A DNA stretch of 58,020 bases from Vreelandella titanicae BH1 (lineage in GTDB: Bacteria; Pseudomonadota; Gammaproteobacteria; Pseudomonadales; Halomonadaceae), in assembly GCF_000336575.1 (NCBI RefSeq), contig NZ_AOPO01000023.1, positions 1 to 58,020 of the forward strand, in the 5' to 3' direction. Of the stretch, positions 16,866 through 25,754 are shown in pieces (within the stretch, counting starts at the first letter, position 1; each line of letters starts with the position of its first letter). Below the pieces are notes generated by a model. It had not been told where the DNA came from. It saw only the letters and a program-made list of their open reading frames with translations, and ran no database searches. A program made the translations under genes and the position numbers.

Positions 16866-18548
16866 ATGGCGACCGATACCGTACCGATTGCCGAGCGCGG
16901 CGTAGCCACCCTGTCAGAACAGGCATGGGAGCGTGCTCGCTGCCGCGCGGAGATCATTGGGCCGTTGGCGCAGTCGGAGACGGTCGGGCATGAAGCGGCC
17001 GACGCAGCAGCCCAGGCGCTGGGTCTGTCCCGGCGGCAGGTCTACGTCCTGATCCGCCGTGCCCGGCAAGGTTCGGGGCTGGTCACTGATTTGGCTCTTG
17101 GACAGTCGAGCGGTGGCAAAGGTAAAGGCCGCTTGCCGGAGTCGGTCGAACGAATCATCCGCGAGCTACTGCAAAAGCGCTTCCTGACCAAGCAGAAGCG
17201 CAGCTTGGCGGCGTTCCACCGTGAAGTTGCGCGGGTGTGCAAGCTGCAAAAGCTGCGGATGCCGGCGCGCAACACGGTCGCGTTGCGGATCGCCAGCCTT
17301 GATCCACTCAAGACCACTCGACTTCGGGAAGGCCAGGATGCGTCCCGCATCCTGCAAGGTGTTGGCGGTGTTCCTCCGCCAGTCTCCGCACCGCTGGAGC
17401 AGGTACAGATCGACCACACAGTCATCGACCTGATCGTGGTGGACGAGCGCGACCGGCAACCGATTGGCCGTCCGTACCTGACCCTCGCCATCGACGTGTT
17501 CACCCGCTGCGTGGTTGGCATGGTGGTCACGTTAGAAGCGCCATCTGCCGTCTCGGTCGGCCTGTGCCTCGCACACGCCGGTTGCGACAAGCGCCCTTGG
17601 TTGGAAAGGTTGGACGTGGAAATGGACTGGCCGATGAGCGGCAAGCCCGCGCTGCTCTACCTGGACAACGCGGCCGAATTCAAGAGCGAGGCGCTACGCC
17701 GTGGCTGCGAGCAGCATGGCATCCGGTTGGACTATCGGCCTCTCGGGCAGCCGCACTATGGCGGCATCGTGGAACGGATCATCGGCACGGCGATGCAAAT
17801 GATCCACGACGAATTGCCGGGGACGACCTTCTCCAACCCTGACCAGCGCGGGGAATACGCCTCCGAGAAGATGGCCGCCCTGACACTGCGCGAGCTGGAA
17901 CGCTGGCTCGCATTGGCGGTTGGCACCTATCACGGCTCCGTGCACAACGGCCTGCTCCAACCGCCGGCCGCACGCTGGGCCGAAGCTGTCGCGCGTACCG
18001 GCGTTCCAACCGTCATCACTCGCACCACGGCTTTTCTGGTCGATTTCCTGCCCGTCCTCCGCCGCACCCTGACCCGCACTGGCTTCGTCATCGACCACAT
18101 CCACTACTACGCCGATGCGCTCAAGCCGTGGATAGCTCGGCGCGACCGCCTGCCTGCGTTCCTGATCCGGCGCGACCCACGCGACATCAGCCGCATTTGG
18201 GTGCTGGAGCCGGAGGGGCAGCACTATCTGGAAATTCCATACCGTACCTTGTCGCACCCGGCTGTCACCCTCTGGGAACAACGGCAGGCGCTGGCGAAAT
18301 TGCGGCAGCAAGGGCGCGAACAGGTGGATGAGTCGGCGCTGTTCCGCATGATCGGGCAGATGCGCGAAATCGTGACCACTGCGCAGAAAGCCACGCGCAA
18401 GGCGCGGCGCGACGCGGATCGACGCCAGCATCTCAAGTCAACGGAACAACCTGTCAAAACCACGCCACCAGCGGACACGGACATGGCAGACCCGCAGGCG
18501 GACAACCAGCCACCTGCCAAACCGTTCGACCAGATTGAGGAGTGGTAG
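16866..18548 (+). CDS. tniA: TniA, DDE transposase
   Basis: 560 residues from the ATG at 16866 (MATDTVPIAERG). N-terminal helix-turn-helix regions (about 50-75) are followed by a retroviral-type integrase core: catalytic Asp in QIDHTVID, Asp in LDNAAEFKS and Glu in GGIVERIIG. The C-terminal part is basic and then proline/acidic-rich, as in TniA of Tn402 and Tn5053. It cuts and joins the transposon ends, working with the ATPase TniB. Upstream in-frame ATG at 16830 lacks support. The 3' end runs to within 3 bp of the likely tniB start. Confidence 0.95.
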   Translation: MATDTVPIAERGVATLSEQAWERARCRAEIIGPLAQSETVGHEAADAAAQALGLSRRQVYVLIRRARQGSGLVTDLALGQSSGGKGKGRLPESVERIIRELLQKRFLTKQKRSLAAFHREVARVCKLQKLRMPARNTVALRIASLDPLKTTRLREGQDASRILQGVGGVPPPVSAPLEQVQIDHTVIDLIVVDERDRQPIGRPYLTLAIDVFTRCVVGMVVTLEAPSAVSVGLCLAHAGCDKRPWLERLDVEMDWPMSGKPALLYLDNAAEFKSEALRRGCEQHGIRLDYRPLGQPHYGGIVERIIGTAMQMIHDELPGTTFSNPDQRGEYASEKMAALTLRELERWLALAVGTYHGSVHNGLLQPPAARWAEAVARTGVPTVITRTTAFLVDFLPVLRRTLTRTGFVIDHIHYYADALKPWIARRDRLPAFLIRRDPRDISRIWVLEPEGQHYLEIPYRTLSHPAVTLWEQRQALAKLRQQGREQVDESALFRMIGQMREIVTTAQKATRKARRDADRRQHLKSTEQPVKTTPPADTDMADPQADNQPPAKPFDQIEEW

Positions 18549-18550
18549 CC

Positions 18551-19459
18551 GTGGACGAATATCCCTTCATCGACCTGTCCCACCTGCTGCCGGCGGCCCA
18601 GGGCTTGGCCCGTCTCCCGGCGGACGAGCGCATCCATCGCCTTCGCGCCGACCGCTGGATCGGCTATCCGCGAGCAGTCGAGGCGTTGAACCGGCTGGAA
18701 GCCCTGTATACGTGGCCAAACAAACAACGCATGCCCAACCTGCTGTTGGTCGGTCCAACCAACAACGGCAAGTCGATGATCGTCGAGAAGTTCCGCCGCG
18801 CCCACCCGGCCAGCTCCGACGCCGACCAGGAGCACATCCCGGTATTGGTCGTGCAGATGCCGTCCGAGCCATCGGTGATCCGCTTCTACGTCGCGCTGCT
18901 CGCGGCGATGGGAGCACCATTGCGACCGCGCCCACGGCTGCCGGAAATAGAGCAACTGGCGCTGACACTGCTGCGCAAGCTCGGTGTGCGTTTGCTGGTG
19001 ATCGACGAGCTGCACAACGTCCTGGCCGGCAACAGCGTCAACCACCGGGAATTCCTCAACCTGCTGCGCTTCCTCGGCAACGAATTGCGCATCCCGCTGG
19101 TCGGTGTGGGCACACGCGACGCCTACCTGGCCATCCGCTCGGATGACCAGTTGGAAAATCGCTTCGAGCCGATGATGCTGCCGGTGTGGGAGGCCAACGA
19201 CGATTGCTGTTCACTGCTGGCCAGCTTCGCGGCTTCGCTCCCGCTGCGGCGACCTTCGTCGATTGCCACGCTGGACATGGCTCGCTACCTGCTCACGCGC
19301 AGCGAGGGCACTATTGGCGAGCTGGCGCACCTATTGATGGCGGCGGCCGTGGCCGCCGTGGAGAGTGGTGAGGAAGCGATCAACCACCGCACGCTCAGCA
19401 TGGCCGATTACACCGGTCCCAGCGAGCGGCGGCGGCAATTCGAGCGGGAACTGATGTGA
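18551..19459 (+). CDS. tniB: TniB, transposition ATPase
   Basis: 302 residues from GTG at 18551 (VDEYPFIDLS); an alternative GTG at 18542 overlaps tniA. AAA+ features: Walker A GPTNNGKS near residue 70, Walker B LLVIDELHN, and a sensor-like VGVGTRDAY. TniB is the target-selection ATPase of the TnsC/MuB kind and is required with TniA. Its stop overlaps the tniQ start (ATGTGA region), showing coupled translation. Confidence 0.95.
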   Translation: MDEYPFIDLSHLLPAAQGLARLPADERIHRLRADRWIGYPRAVEALNRLEALYTWPNKQRMPNLLLVGPTNNGKSMIVEKFRRAHPASSDADQEHIPVLVVQMPSEPSVIRFYVALLAAMGAPLRPRPRLPEIEQLALTLLRKLGVRLLVIDELHNVLAGNSVNHREFLNLLRFLGNELRIPLVGVGTRDAYLAIRSDDQLENRFEPMMLPVWEANDDCCSLLASFAASLPLRRPSSIATLDMARYLLTRSEGTIGELAHLLMAAAVAAVESGEEAINHRTLSMADYTGPSERRRQFERELM

Positions 19460-20673
19460 AGCCAGCGCCACGCTGGCCACTGCATCCGGCACCCAGGGAA
19501 GCCGAAGCCCTGTCTTCGTGGCTCAACCGCGTGGCCCTTTGCTATCACATGGAAGTGTCCGAGCTGCTGGAGCACGATCTTGGTCACGGCCAGGTTGATG
19601 ACCTGGACACCGCGCCACCACTGGCGCTGCTGGCGATGCTCTCCCAGCGGAGCGGTATCGAGCTGGATCGGCTGCGCTGCATGAGTTTCGCCGGCTGGGT
19701 GCCTTGGCTACTGGACAGCCTTGATGATCAGATTCCAGCCGCATTGGAAACCTATGCGTTCCAGCTCTCGGTACTGCTGCCGAGACTCCGCCGTAAGACG
19801 CGATCCATCACGAGCTGGCGTGCCTGGCTGCCCACCCAACCGATACACCGCGCCTGTCCGCTCTGCCTGAACGATCCGGAGAACCAAGCCGTACTGCTCG
19901 CGTGGAAGCTGCCCCTGATGCTGAGCTGCCCACTGCATGGCTGCTGGCTGGAATCCTATTGGGGCGTGCCAGGGCGGTTTCTCGGCTGGGAGAACGCCGA
20001 CGCCGAACCGCGCACTGCCAGCGACGCGATTGCGGCGATGGACCAGCGTACCTGGCAGGCACTGACGACCGGCCACGTGGAGTTGCCGCGCCGACGCATC
20101 CACGCCGGATTGTGGTTTAGGCTGCTACGCACGCTGCTCGATGAGCTGAACACCCCGCTTTCGACGTGCGGCACCTACGCGGGGTATCTCCGCCAAATCT
20201 GGGAATGCTGCGGGCATCCGCTGCGTGCTGGGCAAAGTCTGTGGCGACCGTATGAAACTCTGAACCCGGCAGTACGGTTGCAGATGCTGGAGGCGGCGGC
20301 AACGGCAATCAGCTTGATTGAGGTGAGGGATATAAGCCCGCCAGGCGAGCACGCAAAGCTATTCTGGTCCGAGCCCCAAACCGGGTTCACCAGTGGCCTG
20401 CCGGCGAAAGCGCCGAAGCCCGAACCCGTCGATCACTGGCAGCGTGCAATCCAGGCCATTGATGAGGCCATCATTGAAGCACGACACAACCCCGAGACGG
20501 CACGCTCGCTGTTCGCGTTGGCTTCCTATGGTCGGCGCGACCCCGCTTCCTTGGAACAGTTGCGCGCCACCTTCGCGAAGGAAGGCATCCCCCCGGAATT
20601 TCTGTCACATTATGAGCCTAGCCTACCCTTTGCATGCCTTAGACAGAATGACGGGTTAAGTGACAAATTTTGA
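19456..20673 (+). CDS. tniQ: TniQ, transposition accessory protein
   Basis: 405 residues. The N-terminal part has the TniQ-family pattern (PREAEALSSWLNRVA) and a zinc-finger-like cluster CPLCLND followed by CPLHGCWL near residues 135-165. TniQ is needed for Tn5053-type transposition, and relatives serve as target-site adaptors in Tn7-like systems. The GTG/ATG start overlaps tniB by 4 bp. Length and order fit intact family members. Confidence 0.95.
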   Translation: MKPAPRWPLHPAPREAEALSSWLNRVALCYHMEVSELLEHDLGHGQVDDLDTAPPLALLAMLSQRSGIELDRLRCMSFAGWVPWLLDSLDDQIPAALETYAFQLSVLLPRLRRKTRSITSWRAWLPTQPIHRACPLCLNDPENQAVLLAWKLPLMLSCPLHGCWLESYWGVPGRFLGWENADAEPRTASDAIAAMDQRTWQALTTGHVELPRRRIHAGLWFRLLRTLLDELNTPLSTCGTYAGYLRQIWECCGHPLRAGQSLWRPYETLNPAVRLQMLEAAATAISLIEVRDISPPGEHAKLFWSEPQTGFTSGLPAKAPKPEPVDHWQRAIQAIDEAIIEARHNPETARSLFALASYGRRDPASLEQLRATFAKEGIPPEFLSHYEPSLPFACLRQNDGLSDKF

Positions 20674-20733
20674 CGTGCAGAGCTTCCCGATGCAAACTGT
20701 CACATAATCGAACGTATATGTGACAGGTACAAG
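20674..20733. promoter_or_regulatory. res site / tniR promoter region
   Basis: The gap between tniQ and tniR holds an inverted repeat: TGTCACATA near 20698 and its partner TATGTGACA ending at 20725. In this transposon family the resolution site recognised by TniR lies here, where cointegrates are resolved. Further half-sites (TGACA-type) occur just before at 20660-20672. Confidence 0.75.
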
Positions 20734-21348
20734 ATGCTGATTGGCTACATGCGAGTATCGAAGGCGGATGGCTCCCAGGCGACGGACTTGCAGCGCGATG
20801 CGCTGGTCGCGGCCGGTGTTGATCCGGCGCATCTCTATGAAGACCAAGCGTCCGGAAAACGCGAGGATCGTCCCGGTCTGGCGAGCTGTCTGAAGGCACT
20901 ACGGCCAGGCGACACGTTGGTCGTTTGGAAACTGGATCGGCTCGGGCGCGACCTGCGCCATCTGATCAATACCGTCCATGACCTGACCGGACGCGGCATC
21001 GGCCTCAAGGTGCTGACCGGGCACGGCGCGGCCATTGACACCACGACCGCCGCCGGCAAGCTGGTCTTCGGTATCTTCGCCGCGCTGGCCGAGTTCGAGC
21101 GCGAGTTGATCGCCGAGCGCACCGTGGCGGGCCTGGCCTCAGCACGGGCACGCGGCCGGAAAGGCGGCCGGCCGTTCAAGATGACCGCCGCCAAGCTGCG
21201 GCTGGCGATGGCGGCAATGGGGCAGTCAGAGACCAAGGTCGGCGACCTGTGCCAGGAACTTGGCATCACGCGGCAGACCCTGTATCGGCATATTTCACCC
21301 AAGGGCGAGCTACGTCCAGATGGCGAGAAGCTACTCAGCCGAATTTGA
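20734..21348 (+). CDS. tniR: TniR, serine resolvase
   Basis: 204 residues. The nucleophile is Ser9 in MRVSKADGS; KLDRLGRDLRHL and GIFAALAEFERELIAERT are the family hallmarks. The C-terminal helix-turn-helix (about 165-190, LCQELGITRQTLYRHI) binds the res site upstream. It resolves the cointegrates produced by tni transposition. An ATG start at 20734 follows AGGTACAAG. Confidence 0.95.
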   Translation: MLIGYMRVSKADGSQATDLQRDALVAAGVDPAHLYEDQASGKREDRPGLASCLKALRPGDTLVVWKLDRLGRDLRHLINTVHDLTGRGIGLKVLTGHGAAIDTTTAAGKLVFGIFAALAEFERELIAERTVAGLASARARGRKGGRPFKMTAAKLRLAMAAMGQSETKVGDLCQELGITRQTLYRHISPKGELRPDGEKLLSRI

Positions 21349-21386
21349 TGCCGACATGAGGCGACGTAGCGAAAGCGTGGTTTGTC

Positions 21387-21590
21387 TCAATTTGACGGCG
21401 GCGAACCGCAAGCGTTCGGTTCGCCGCTCGTTTCGGTCGCAGTGCTGGCCCGCGCCTGGAAACGTTGATAACACTCCAGCCCGCAGAAGTGCTCGACGTA
21501 CTCCGCGCCTTCCGGTGTGAAGGCGGCATCGAGCGGAATTTCCTTGCAGCACACGCAGCAACTGGTGGCGGTCGGATCATTTGCATTCAT
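21387..21590 (-). CDS. DUF3330 small protein of mer transposons
   Basis: 67 residues starting MNANDPTATSC. It has a cysteine-rich centre, CCVCCKEIP, and a second pair of potential metal ligands in HFCGLECY, the DUF3330 pattern found at the 3' end of many Tn21/Tn5053 mer regions. The function is unknown; the cysteines suggest metal binding. The frame is open upstream into the remains of an EAL gene, with which it is fused in related elements. Confidence 0.75.
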   Translation of the reverse strand: MNANDPTATSCCVCCKEIPLDAAFTPEGAEYVEHFCGLECYQRFQARASTATETSGEPNACGSPPSN

Positions 21591-21726
21591 GGTGGCACCC
21601 CTCCATTGACTGACGAAGACGGCGAATGCCGCCGCCGGCATCGGCTTTGCGAACAGAAAGCCTTGCCCGCGCTCGAACGCTTGGGCCCTCCGCCGTAGTC
21701 CATCCATCCGGCCGGGAAGCGCTCAT
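21591..21726 (-). pseudogene. Remnant of the EAL-domain gene (urf2-like) of mer transposons
   Basis: The minus strand begins with MSASRPDGWTTAE, the N-terminus of the EAL-domain protein that follows merE in Tn21-like elements, then shifts frame and jumps to its C-terminal segment GFLFAKPMPAAAFAVFVSQW. The central EAL domain of about 200 residues is absent, apparently lost by a deletion between short GGGCAA-type matches. What remains cannot be a phosphodiesterase. Confidence 0.65.
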
Positions 21727-21959
21727 GATCTTTCCCTGAATGCCCGCAACGCCCGCGCCAGTGACAGAAGAAACAGGCCGGTCAAACCGAGCGCCGTGAT
21801 GACCCAATACTCGACAAGGAATGCACCGGCGGTTGTGCCGGCCAGCACGGCAGCGAGGATGGACAGGTGGCAGGGGCAAGTCAGCACGGCCAGCGTGCCC
21901 CACAGGTAGCCGGTGAACGGTTTGTGCGTCTCGGCCGGCATGCGCTCGGGGCTGTTCAT
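21723..21959 (-). CDS. merE: MerE, mercury transport membrane protein
   Basis: 78 residues with two membrane helices and a CPC-type cysteine pair in LTCPCHLSIL, the site thought to pass Hg(II) and organomercury across the membrane. The gene overlaps the end of merD by 4 bp and is the last recognised gene of the mer operon. Confidence 0.93.
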   Translation of the reverse strand: MNSPERMPAETHKPFTGYLWGTLAVLTCPCHLSILAAVLAGTTAGAFLVEYWVITALGLTGLFLLSLARALRAFRERS

Positions 21960-22321
21960 GGCAAACTCTCCGCATGCTGTGCCGGCGCGGTCGGCATGGC
22001 GGCCAACTGCACTTCCAGATTGGCCAACGCTTCGCGCCGGCGTTCGACGAACTGACGCAGCACAGCAAGCTGCGCGGCAGTTTCATCGCAGTTCGCCGCA
22101 TCCAGCGCCCGGCACAGCCGCGCCAATGCGCCGAGGCCGATGCCCGCCTCGAAGGCGGCCCGCACGAAGCACAGTCGCTGCAAGGCGGCGTCATCGAACA
22201 GGCCGTAGCCACCCGTGGTGCAGGCGACTGGCCGCAGCAATCCACGCAGCAGGTAATCGCGCACGATATGCACACTCACCCCGGCATCAAAGGCCAACCG
22301 GGACACCGTGTAGGCGTTCAT
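21956..22321 (-). CDS. merD: MerD, secondary mer regulator
   Basis: 121 residues from MNAYTVSRLA, the usual length. The N-terminus is a MerR-type winged helix (SRLAFDAGVSVHIVRDYLLRG). MerD competes with or displaces MerR at the mer operator to switch expression off once mercury is removed. The longer frame starting 33 bp upstream is not needed. It lies 17 bp after merA. Confidence 0.95.
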   Translation of the reverse strand: MNAYTVSRLAFDAGVSVHIVRDYLLRGLLRPVACTTGGYGLFDDAALQRLCFVRAAFEAGIGLGALARLCRALDAANCDETAAQLAVLRQFVERRREALANLEVQLAAMPTAPAQHAESLP

Positions 22322-22338
22322 CGAACACCTCCTTTTCC

Positions 22339-24024
22339 TCATCCGGCACAACACGAAAGCTGCTTCACGTCCTTGCTGAAGGTCTGCGCCGCGAGCTTCA
22401 ACCCCTCGACCATCGTCAGGTAGGGGAACAACTGGTCGGCCAGTTCCTGCACCGTCATGCGGTTGCGAATGGCGAGAACAGCCGTCTGGATCAATTCGCC
22501 GGCTTCCGGGGCGACGACCTGCACGCCGATGAGCCGTCCGCTACCTTCCTCGATGACCAGCTTGATAAAGCCGCGTGTGTCGAAGTTGGCAAGCGCACGC
22601 GGCACGTTGTCGAGCGTGAGCGTGCGACTGTCGGTTTCGATCCCGTCGTGATGCGCTTCCGCTTCGCTGTAGCCCACGGTTGCTACTTGCGGATCGGTGA
22701 ACACCACGGCCGGCATCGCGGTTAGATTGATGGCAGCATCCCCTCCGGTCATGTTGATCGCGGCACGGGTGCCGGCCGCTGCCGCCACATAGACGAATTG
22801 TGGCTGGTCCGTGCAGTCGCCGGCCGCGTAAATGTGTGGCGTGCTGGTGCGCATGCCCTTGTCGATGACGATGGCACCCTGCGCATTGACGGTGACTCCC
22901 GCCGCGTCGAGTGCCAGGCTGCGCGTGTTCGGTGTCCGTCCGGTAGCGACCAGCAGCTTGTCGGCACGTACTTCACCGTGTCCCGTGGTCAGCACGAATT
23001 CGCCGTTCACATGCGCGACCTGGCTGGCTTGCGTGTGTTCCAGTACCTTGATCCCTTCGGCACGGAAGGCCGCTGTGACGGCCTCGCCGATGGACGGGTC
23101 GTCGCGGAAGAACAGCGTGTTGCGAGCTAGGATCGTGACCTGGCTGCCCAGCCGGGCGAAGGCTTGCGCCAGTTCCAGCGCGACCACCGACGAGCCGATC
23201 ACGGCTAGGCGTTCGGGAAGGGTGTCGCTGACCAGGGCCTCGGTCGAAGTCCAGTAGGGTGACTCTTTCAGGCCCGGAATCGGCGGCACGGCCGGGCTGG
23301 CACCCGTGGCGACTAAGCAGCGGTCGAAAGCTACCACGCGCTCGCCACCATCGTTTAAACGGACGACCAGGCTCTGCTCATCCTTGAAACGCGCCTCACC
23401 ATGTACAACGGTGATGGCCGGGTTGCCGTCCAGAATGCCTTCGTACTTGGCATGGCGCAGTTCTTCGACGCGCGCCTGCTGCTGGGCCAGTAGTTTGCTG
23501 CGGTCAATCGCAGGCACAGTCGCCGCGATACCGCCGTCGAACGGACTTTCCCGACGTAAATGGGCGATGTGGGCGGCGCGAATCATGATCTTGGACGGCA
23601 CGCAGCCGACGTTGACGCAGGTGCCGCCGATGGTGCCGCGCTCGATCAGCGAGACGTGCGCGCCTTGCTCGACGGCCTTCAGTGCTGCCGCCATTGCCGC
23701 GCCACCGCTACCAATGACGACGACCTGCAACGGGCGTTCGTTGCCACTGGGCTTATCAGCGGCCCCTATCCAGCCGCGCATCTTGTCGAGCAGGCCGGCG
23801 CGGTTGTCCGTCGGTGGCGCATCGGCAAGCGTTGCCTCGTAGCCCAGTCCGGCCACGGCGGTAGTCAGCGCATCCGATGACGTGCCCGCCTCAATGGCGA
23901 GTTGCGCTGTGCCCTTCGGATAGGACACCAGCGCCGATTGCACGCCGGGCACTTTCTCCAAGGCTTCCTTGACGTGAGCCGCGCACGAGTCGCAGGTCAT
24001 CCCGGTGATTTTCAGGGTGGTCAT
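22339..24024 (-). CDS. merA: MerA, mercuric reductase
   Basis: 561 residues. An N-terminal heavy-metal-associated domain holds GMTCDSCAAHV (residues about 8-18). The flavoprotein disulfide oxidoreductase core has the redox pair in GGTCVNVGCVPSK and FAD/NADPH folds (VIGSGGAAMAAAL; VIGSSVVALELA). The C-terminus ends with the LSCCAG cysteine pair that receives Hg(II) from the partner subunit. The enzyme reduces Hg(II) to volatile Hg(0) with NADPH in the cytoplasm. All key residues are present. Confidence 0.97.
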   Translation of the reverse strand: MTTLKITGMTCDSCAAHVKEALEKVPGVQSALVSYPKGTAQLAIEAGTSSDALTTAVAGLGYEATLADAPPTDNRAGLLDKMRGWIGAADKPSGNERPLQVVVIGSGGAAMAAALKAVEQGAHVSLIERGTIGGTCVNVGCVPSKIMIRAAHIAHLRRESPFDGGIAATVPAIDRSKLLAQQQARVEELRHAKYEGILDGNPAITVVHGEARFKDEQSLVVRLNDGGERVVAFDRCLVATGASPAVPPIPGLKESPYWTSTEALVSDTLPERLAVIGSSVVALELAQAFARLGSQVTILARNTLFFRDDPSIGEAVTAAFRAEGIKVLEHTQASQVAHVNGEFVLTTGHGEVRADKLLVATGRTPNTRSLALDAAGVTVNAQGAIVIDKGMRTSTPHIYAAGDCTDQPQFVYVAAAAGTRAAINMTGGDAAINLTAMPAVVFTDPQVATVGYSEAEAHHDGIETDSRTLTLDNVPRALANFDTRGFIKLVIEEGSGRLIGVQVVAPEAGELIQTAVLAIRNRMTVQELADQLFPYLTMVEGLKLAAQTFSKDVKQLSCCAG

Positions 24025-24062
24025 GTATTTTTCCTTTTCTGTGGTGGCTACGGCTGTTGCCG

Positions 24063-24488
24063 TCAGCCACGTTGTTCTGGCAATTCACAGCTGTCCGGCC
24101 CGCAGCGGCGATGTGCTGGCGAGATGAAATCCCAGACCGACACCCCAACCATCAAGGCCAGGCCGACATAGAGCAGTCCACCGCTCTGCCAGCCGTAAGC
24201 CCGCATTAAAAACACCGCTGCCAGCACCAAGATCGGGCCTATCGTGCCGAGCGCCGTGCGTCGCCACTGTCGATGATTGAGCCAAGCGATAGCATTGGCG
24301 AGTAACGCGATGCCGGCGAACATCGGCAGCAGGATGCCAATGAATAGCCCCTCGTACTGGCTCAAGAAGCCCAGTCCGATGGCCGCGCCAAAGCTGGCGA
24401 TGGCAGGAAAACAGGCGGCGCAGCCCATCGCGGAAACGACGCTGCCGAGCGCGCCGGTTTTGCCAGCGATGCGCGTGATGAGTCCCAT
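24063..24488 (-). CDS. merC: MerC, mercury transporter
   Basis: 141 residues, four predicted helices, with a cysteine pair in the first helix (MGCAACFP) and another near the C-terminus (CGPDSCELP), as in MerC of Tn21-type operons. It offers a route for Hg(II) uptake additional to MerT. Its presence separates this operon from minimal merRTPADE or merF-containing versions. Confidence 0.95.
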   Translation of the reverse strand: MGLITRIAGKTGALGSVVSAMGCAACFPAIASFGAAIGLGFLSQYEGLFIGILLPMFAGIALLANAIAWLNHRQWRRTALGTIGPILVLAAVFLMRAYGWQSGGLLYVGLALMVGVSVWDFISPAHRRCGPDSCELPEQRG

Positions 24489-24515
24489 GTGTCGCTCCCG
24501 AGTTCGGTTAACGGA

Positions 24516-24791
24516 TCAGCGTTTGAGGCTGGACGGATAGCCCGCGTCCTCGGTCGCCTTGGTCAACTTCTGGACGTTGGTCTTGGCATCGTCGAAGGTG
24601 ACGACGGCCTGGCGCTTGTCGAAACTTACGTCGGTCTTGCTCACGCCCTCAACCTTGGAAAGCGCGTGCTTGACAGTGATCGGGCAAGAGGCGCAGGTCA
24701 TGCCAGGCACGGACAGCGTGACGGTCTGAGTGGCGGCGAACACGGGGGCAACGAAAGCGGCGAGAGCGAGGGAGGCAAACAGCTTTTTCAT
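24516..24791 (-). CDS. merP: MerP, periplasmic mercury-binding protein
   Basis: 91 residues from ATG at 24791. A 19-20-residue signal peptide (MKKLFASLALAAFVAPVFAA) precedes a heavy-metal-associated fold with the Hg-binding motif GMTCASC. MerP scavenges Hg(II) in the periplasm and hands it to MerT. The longer upstream frame overlaps merT and is not the gene. Confidence 0.96.
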   Translation of the reverse strand: MKKLFASLALAAFVAPVFAATQTVTLSVPGMTCASCPITVKHALSKVEGVSKTDVSFDKRQAVVTFDDAKTNVQKLTKATEDAGYPSSLKR

Positions 24792-24804
24792 GATGAACTC
24801 CTGA

Positions 24805-25155
24805 TTAGTAGAAAAATGGCATGACGTAGGGAAAACCAAGCGCGACCAAGACCAACACGGCGACGAACCAGAAAATGAGCTTGTAGGTGGTGCGCACTTG
24901 CGGAATCGCGCACACCTCGCCCGGCTTGCAGGCTGCGGTCGGTCGGACGATGCGCCGCCAGGCAAAGAACAGTGCAACCAGCGCCGCGCCGATGAAGATC
25001 GGCCGATACGGCTCCAATACCGTCAGGTTGCCGATCCAAGCGCCGCTGAACCCCAAGGTGACCAGAACCAGCGGCCCCAGGCAGCAGGCCGAGGCGAGGA
25101 TGGCAGCCAGCCCGCCGGCGAAGAGCGCCCCGCGCCCGTTTTGTGGTTCAGACAT
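24805..25155 (-). CDS. merT: MerT, mercuric ion transporter
   Basis: 116 residues, three helices. The first helix carries the vicinal cysteines (ASACCLGPL) and a cytosolic loop has a second pair (CKPGEVC), the relay that moves Hg(II) from MerP inward to MerA. It is the first gene of the operon, 14 bp ahead of merP, and follows the MerR-controlled promoter. Confidence 0.97.
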   Translation of the reverse strand: MSEPQNGRGALFAGGLAAILASACCLGPLVLVTLGFSGAWIGNLTVLEPYRPIFIGAALVALFFAWRRIVRPTAACKPGEVCAIPQVRTTYKLIFWFVAVLVLVALGFPYVMPFFY

Positions 25156-25190
25156 GCGCGTGTCCTTTCGAATTTAAATTGGATAGCGTA

Positions 25191-25221
25191 ACCTTACTTC
25201 CGTAGTCATGTACGGAGTCAA
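25191..25221 (-). promoter_or_regulatory. mer operator-promoter
   Basis: On the minus strand the -35 box TTGACT (25221-25216) and the -10 box TAAGGT (25196-25191) are separated by 19 bp, the over-long spacer typical of MerR-activated promoters. A dyad TCCGTAC/GTACGGA-type element (25199-25216) fills the spacer and is the MerR binding site. MerR with Hg(II) untwists this spacer. The divergent merR start is 6 bp away. Confidence 0.93.
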
Positions 25222-25226
25222 GCAAT

Positions 25227-25661
25227 ATGGAAAACAATTTGGAAAATCTGACCATCGGCGTTTTCGCCAAGGCGGCCGGGGTCAACGTAGAGACCATCCG
25301 GTTCTATCAGCGCAAGGGCTTGTTGCCGGAGCCGGACAAGCCTTACGGCAGCATCCGCCGCTATGGCGAGGCGGATGTAACGCGGGTGCGGTTCGTGAAA
25401 TCAGCCCAGCGGCTGGGCTTCAGTCTGGATGAAATAGCCGAACTGCTGCGGCTGGAGGATGGCACCCATTGCGAGGAAGCCAGTAGTCTGGCCGAGCACA
25501 AGCTCAAGGACGTGCGCGAAAAAATGACTGACTTGGCGCGTATGGAGTCGGTGCTTTCCGAACTTGTGTGTGCCTGCCACCTGCGGCAGGGGAATGTTTC
25601 TTGCCCGCTGATTGCTTCACTGCAAGGGAAGAAAGAACCGCGCAGTACCGACGCGGTGTAG
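25227..25661 (+). CDS. merR: MerR, mercury-responsive regulator
   Basis: 144 residues. N-terminal winged helix (IGVFAKAAGVNVETIRFYQRKGLL), dimer helix, and the three Hg-binding cysteines: one in DGTHCEEAS, one in CACHL and one in VSCPLIA. It represses and, with Hg(II), activates the divergent merTPCADE promoter. The start is tight against the operator, as in other mer systems, with little room for a ribosome site. Confidence 0.97.
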   Translation: MENNLENLTIGVFAKAAGVNVETIRFYQRKGLLPEPDKPYGSIRRYGEADVTRVRFVKSAQRLGFSLDEIAELLRLEDGTHCEEASSLAEHKLKDVREKMTDLARMESVLSELVCACHLRQGNVSCPLIASLQGKKEPRSTDAV

Positions 25662-25754
25662 CCAAGGGAACTACGCCTAAGCGTGCTTTATTTTCCGTTT
25701 TCTGAGGTGACGTCAACCGTCAGAAAAAACCGTGCGGCCGACTTTTGATAATTC

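Noticed and set aside
17042..19113. Long minus-strand frames opposite tniA and tniB
   Set aside because: Caused by the high-GC transposon; the plus-strand genes have catalytic motifs and known order.
22798..23880. Plus-strand frames inside merA
   Set aside because: Antisense shadows of the mercuric reductase gene.
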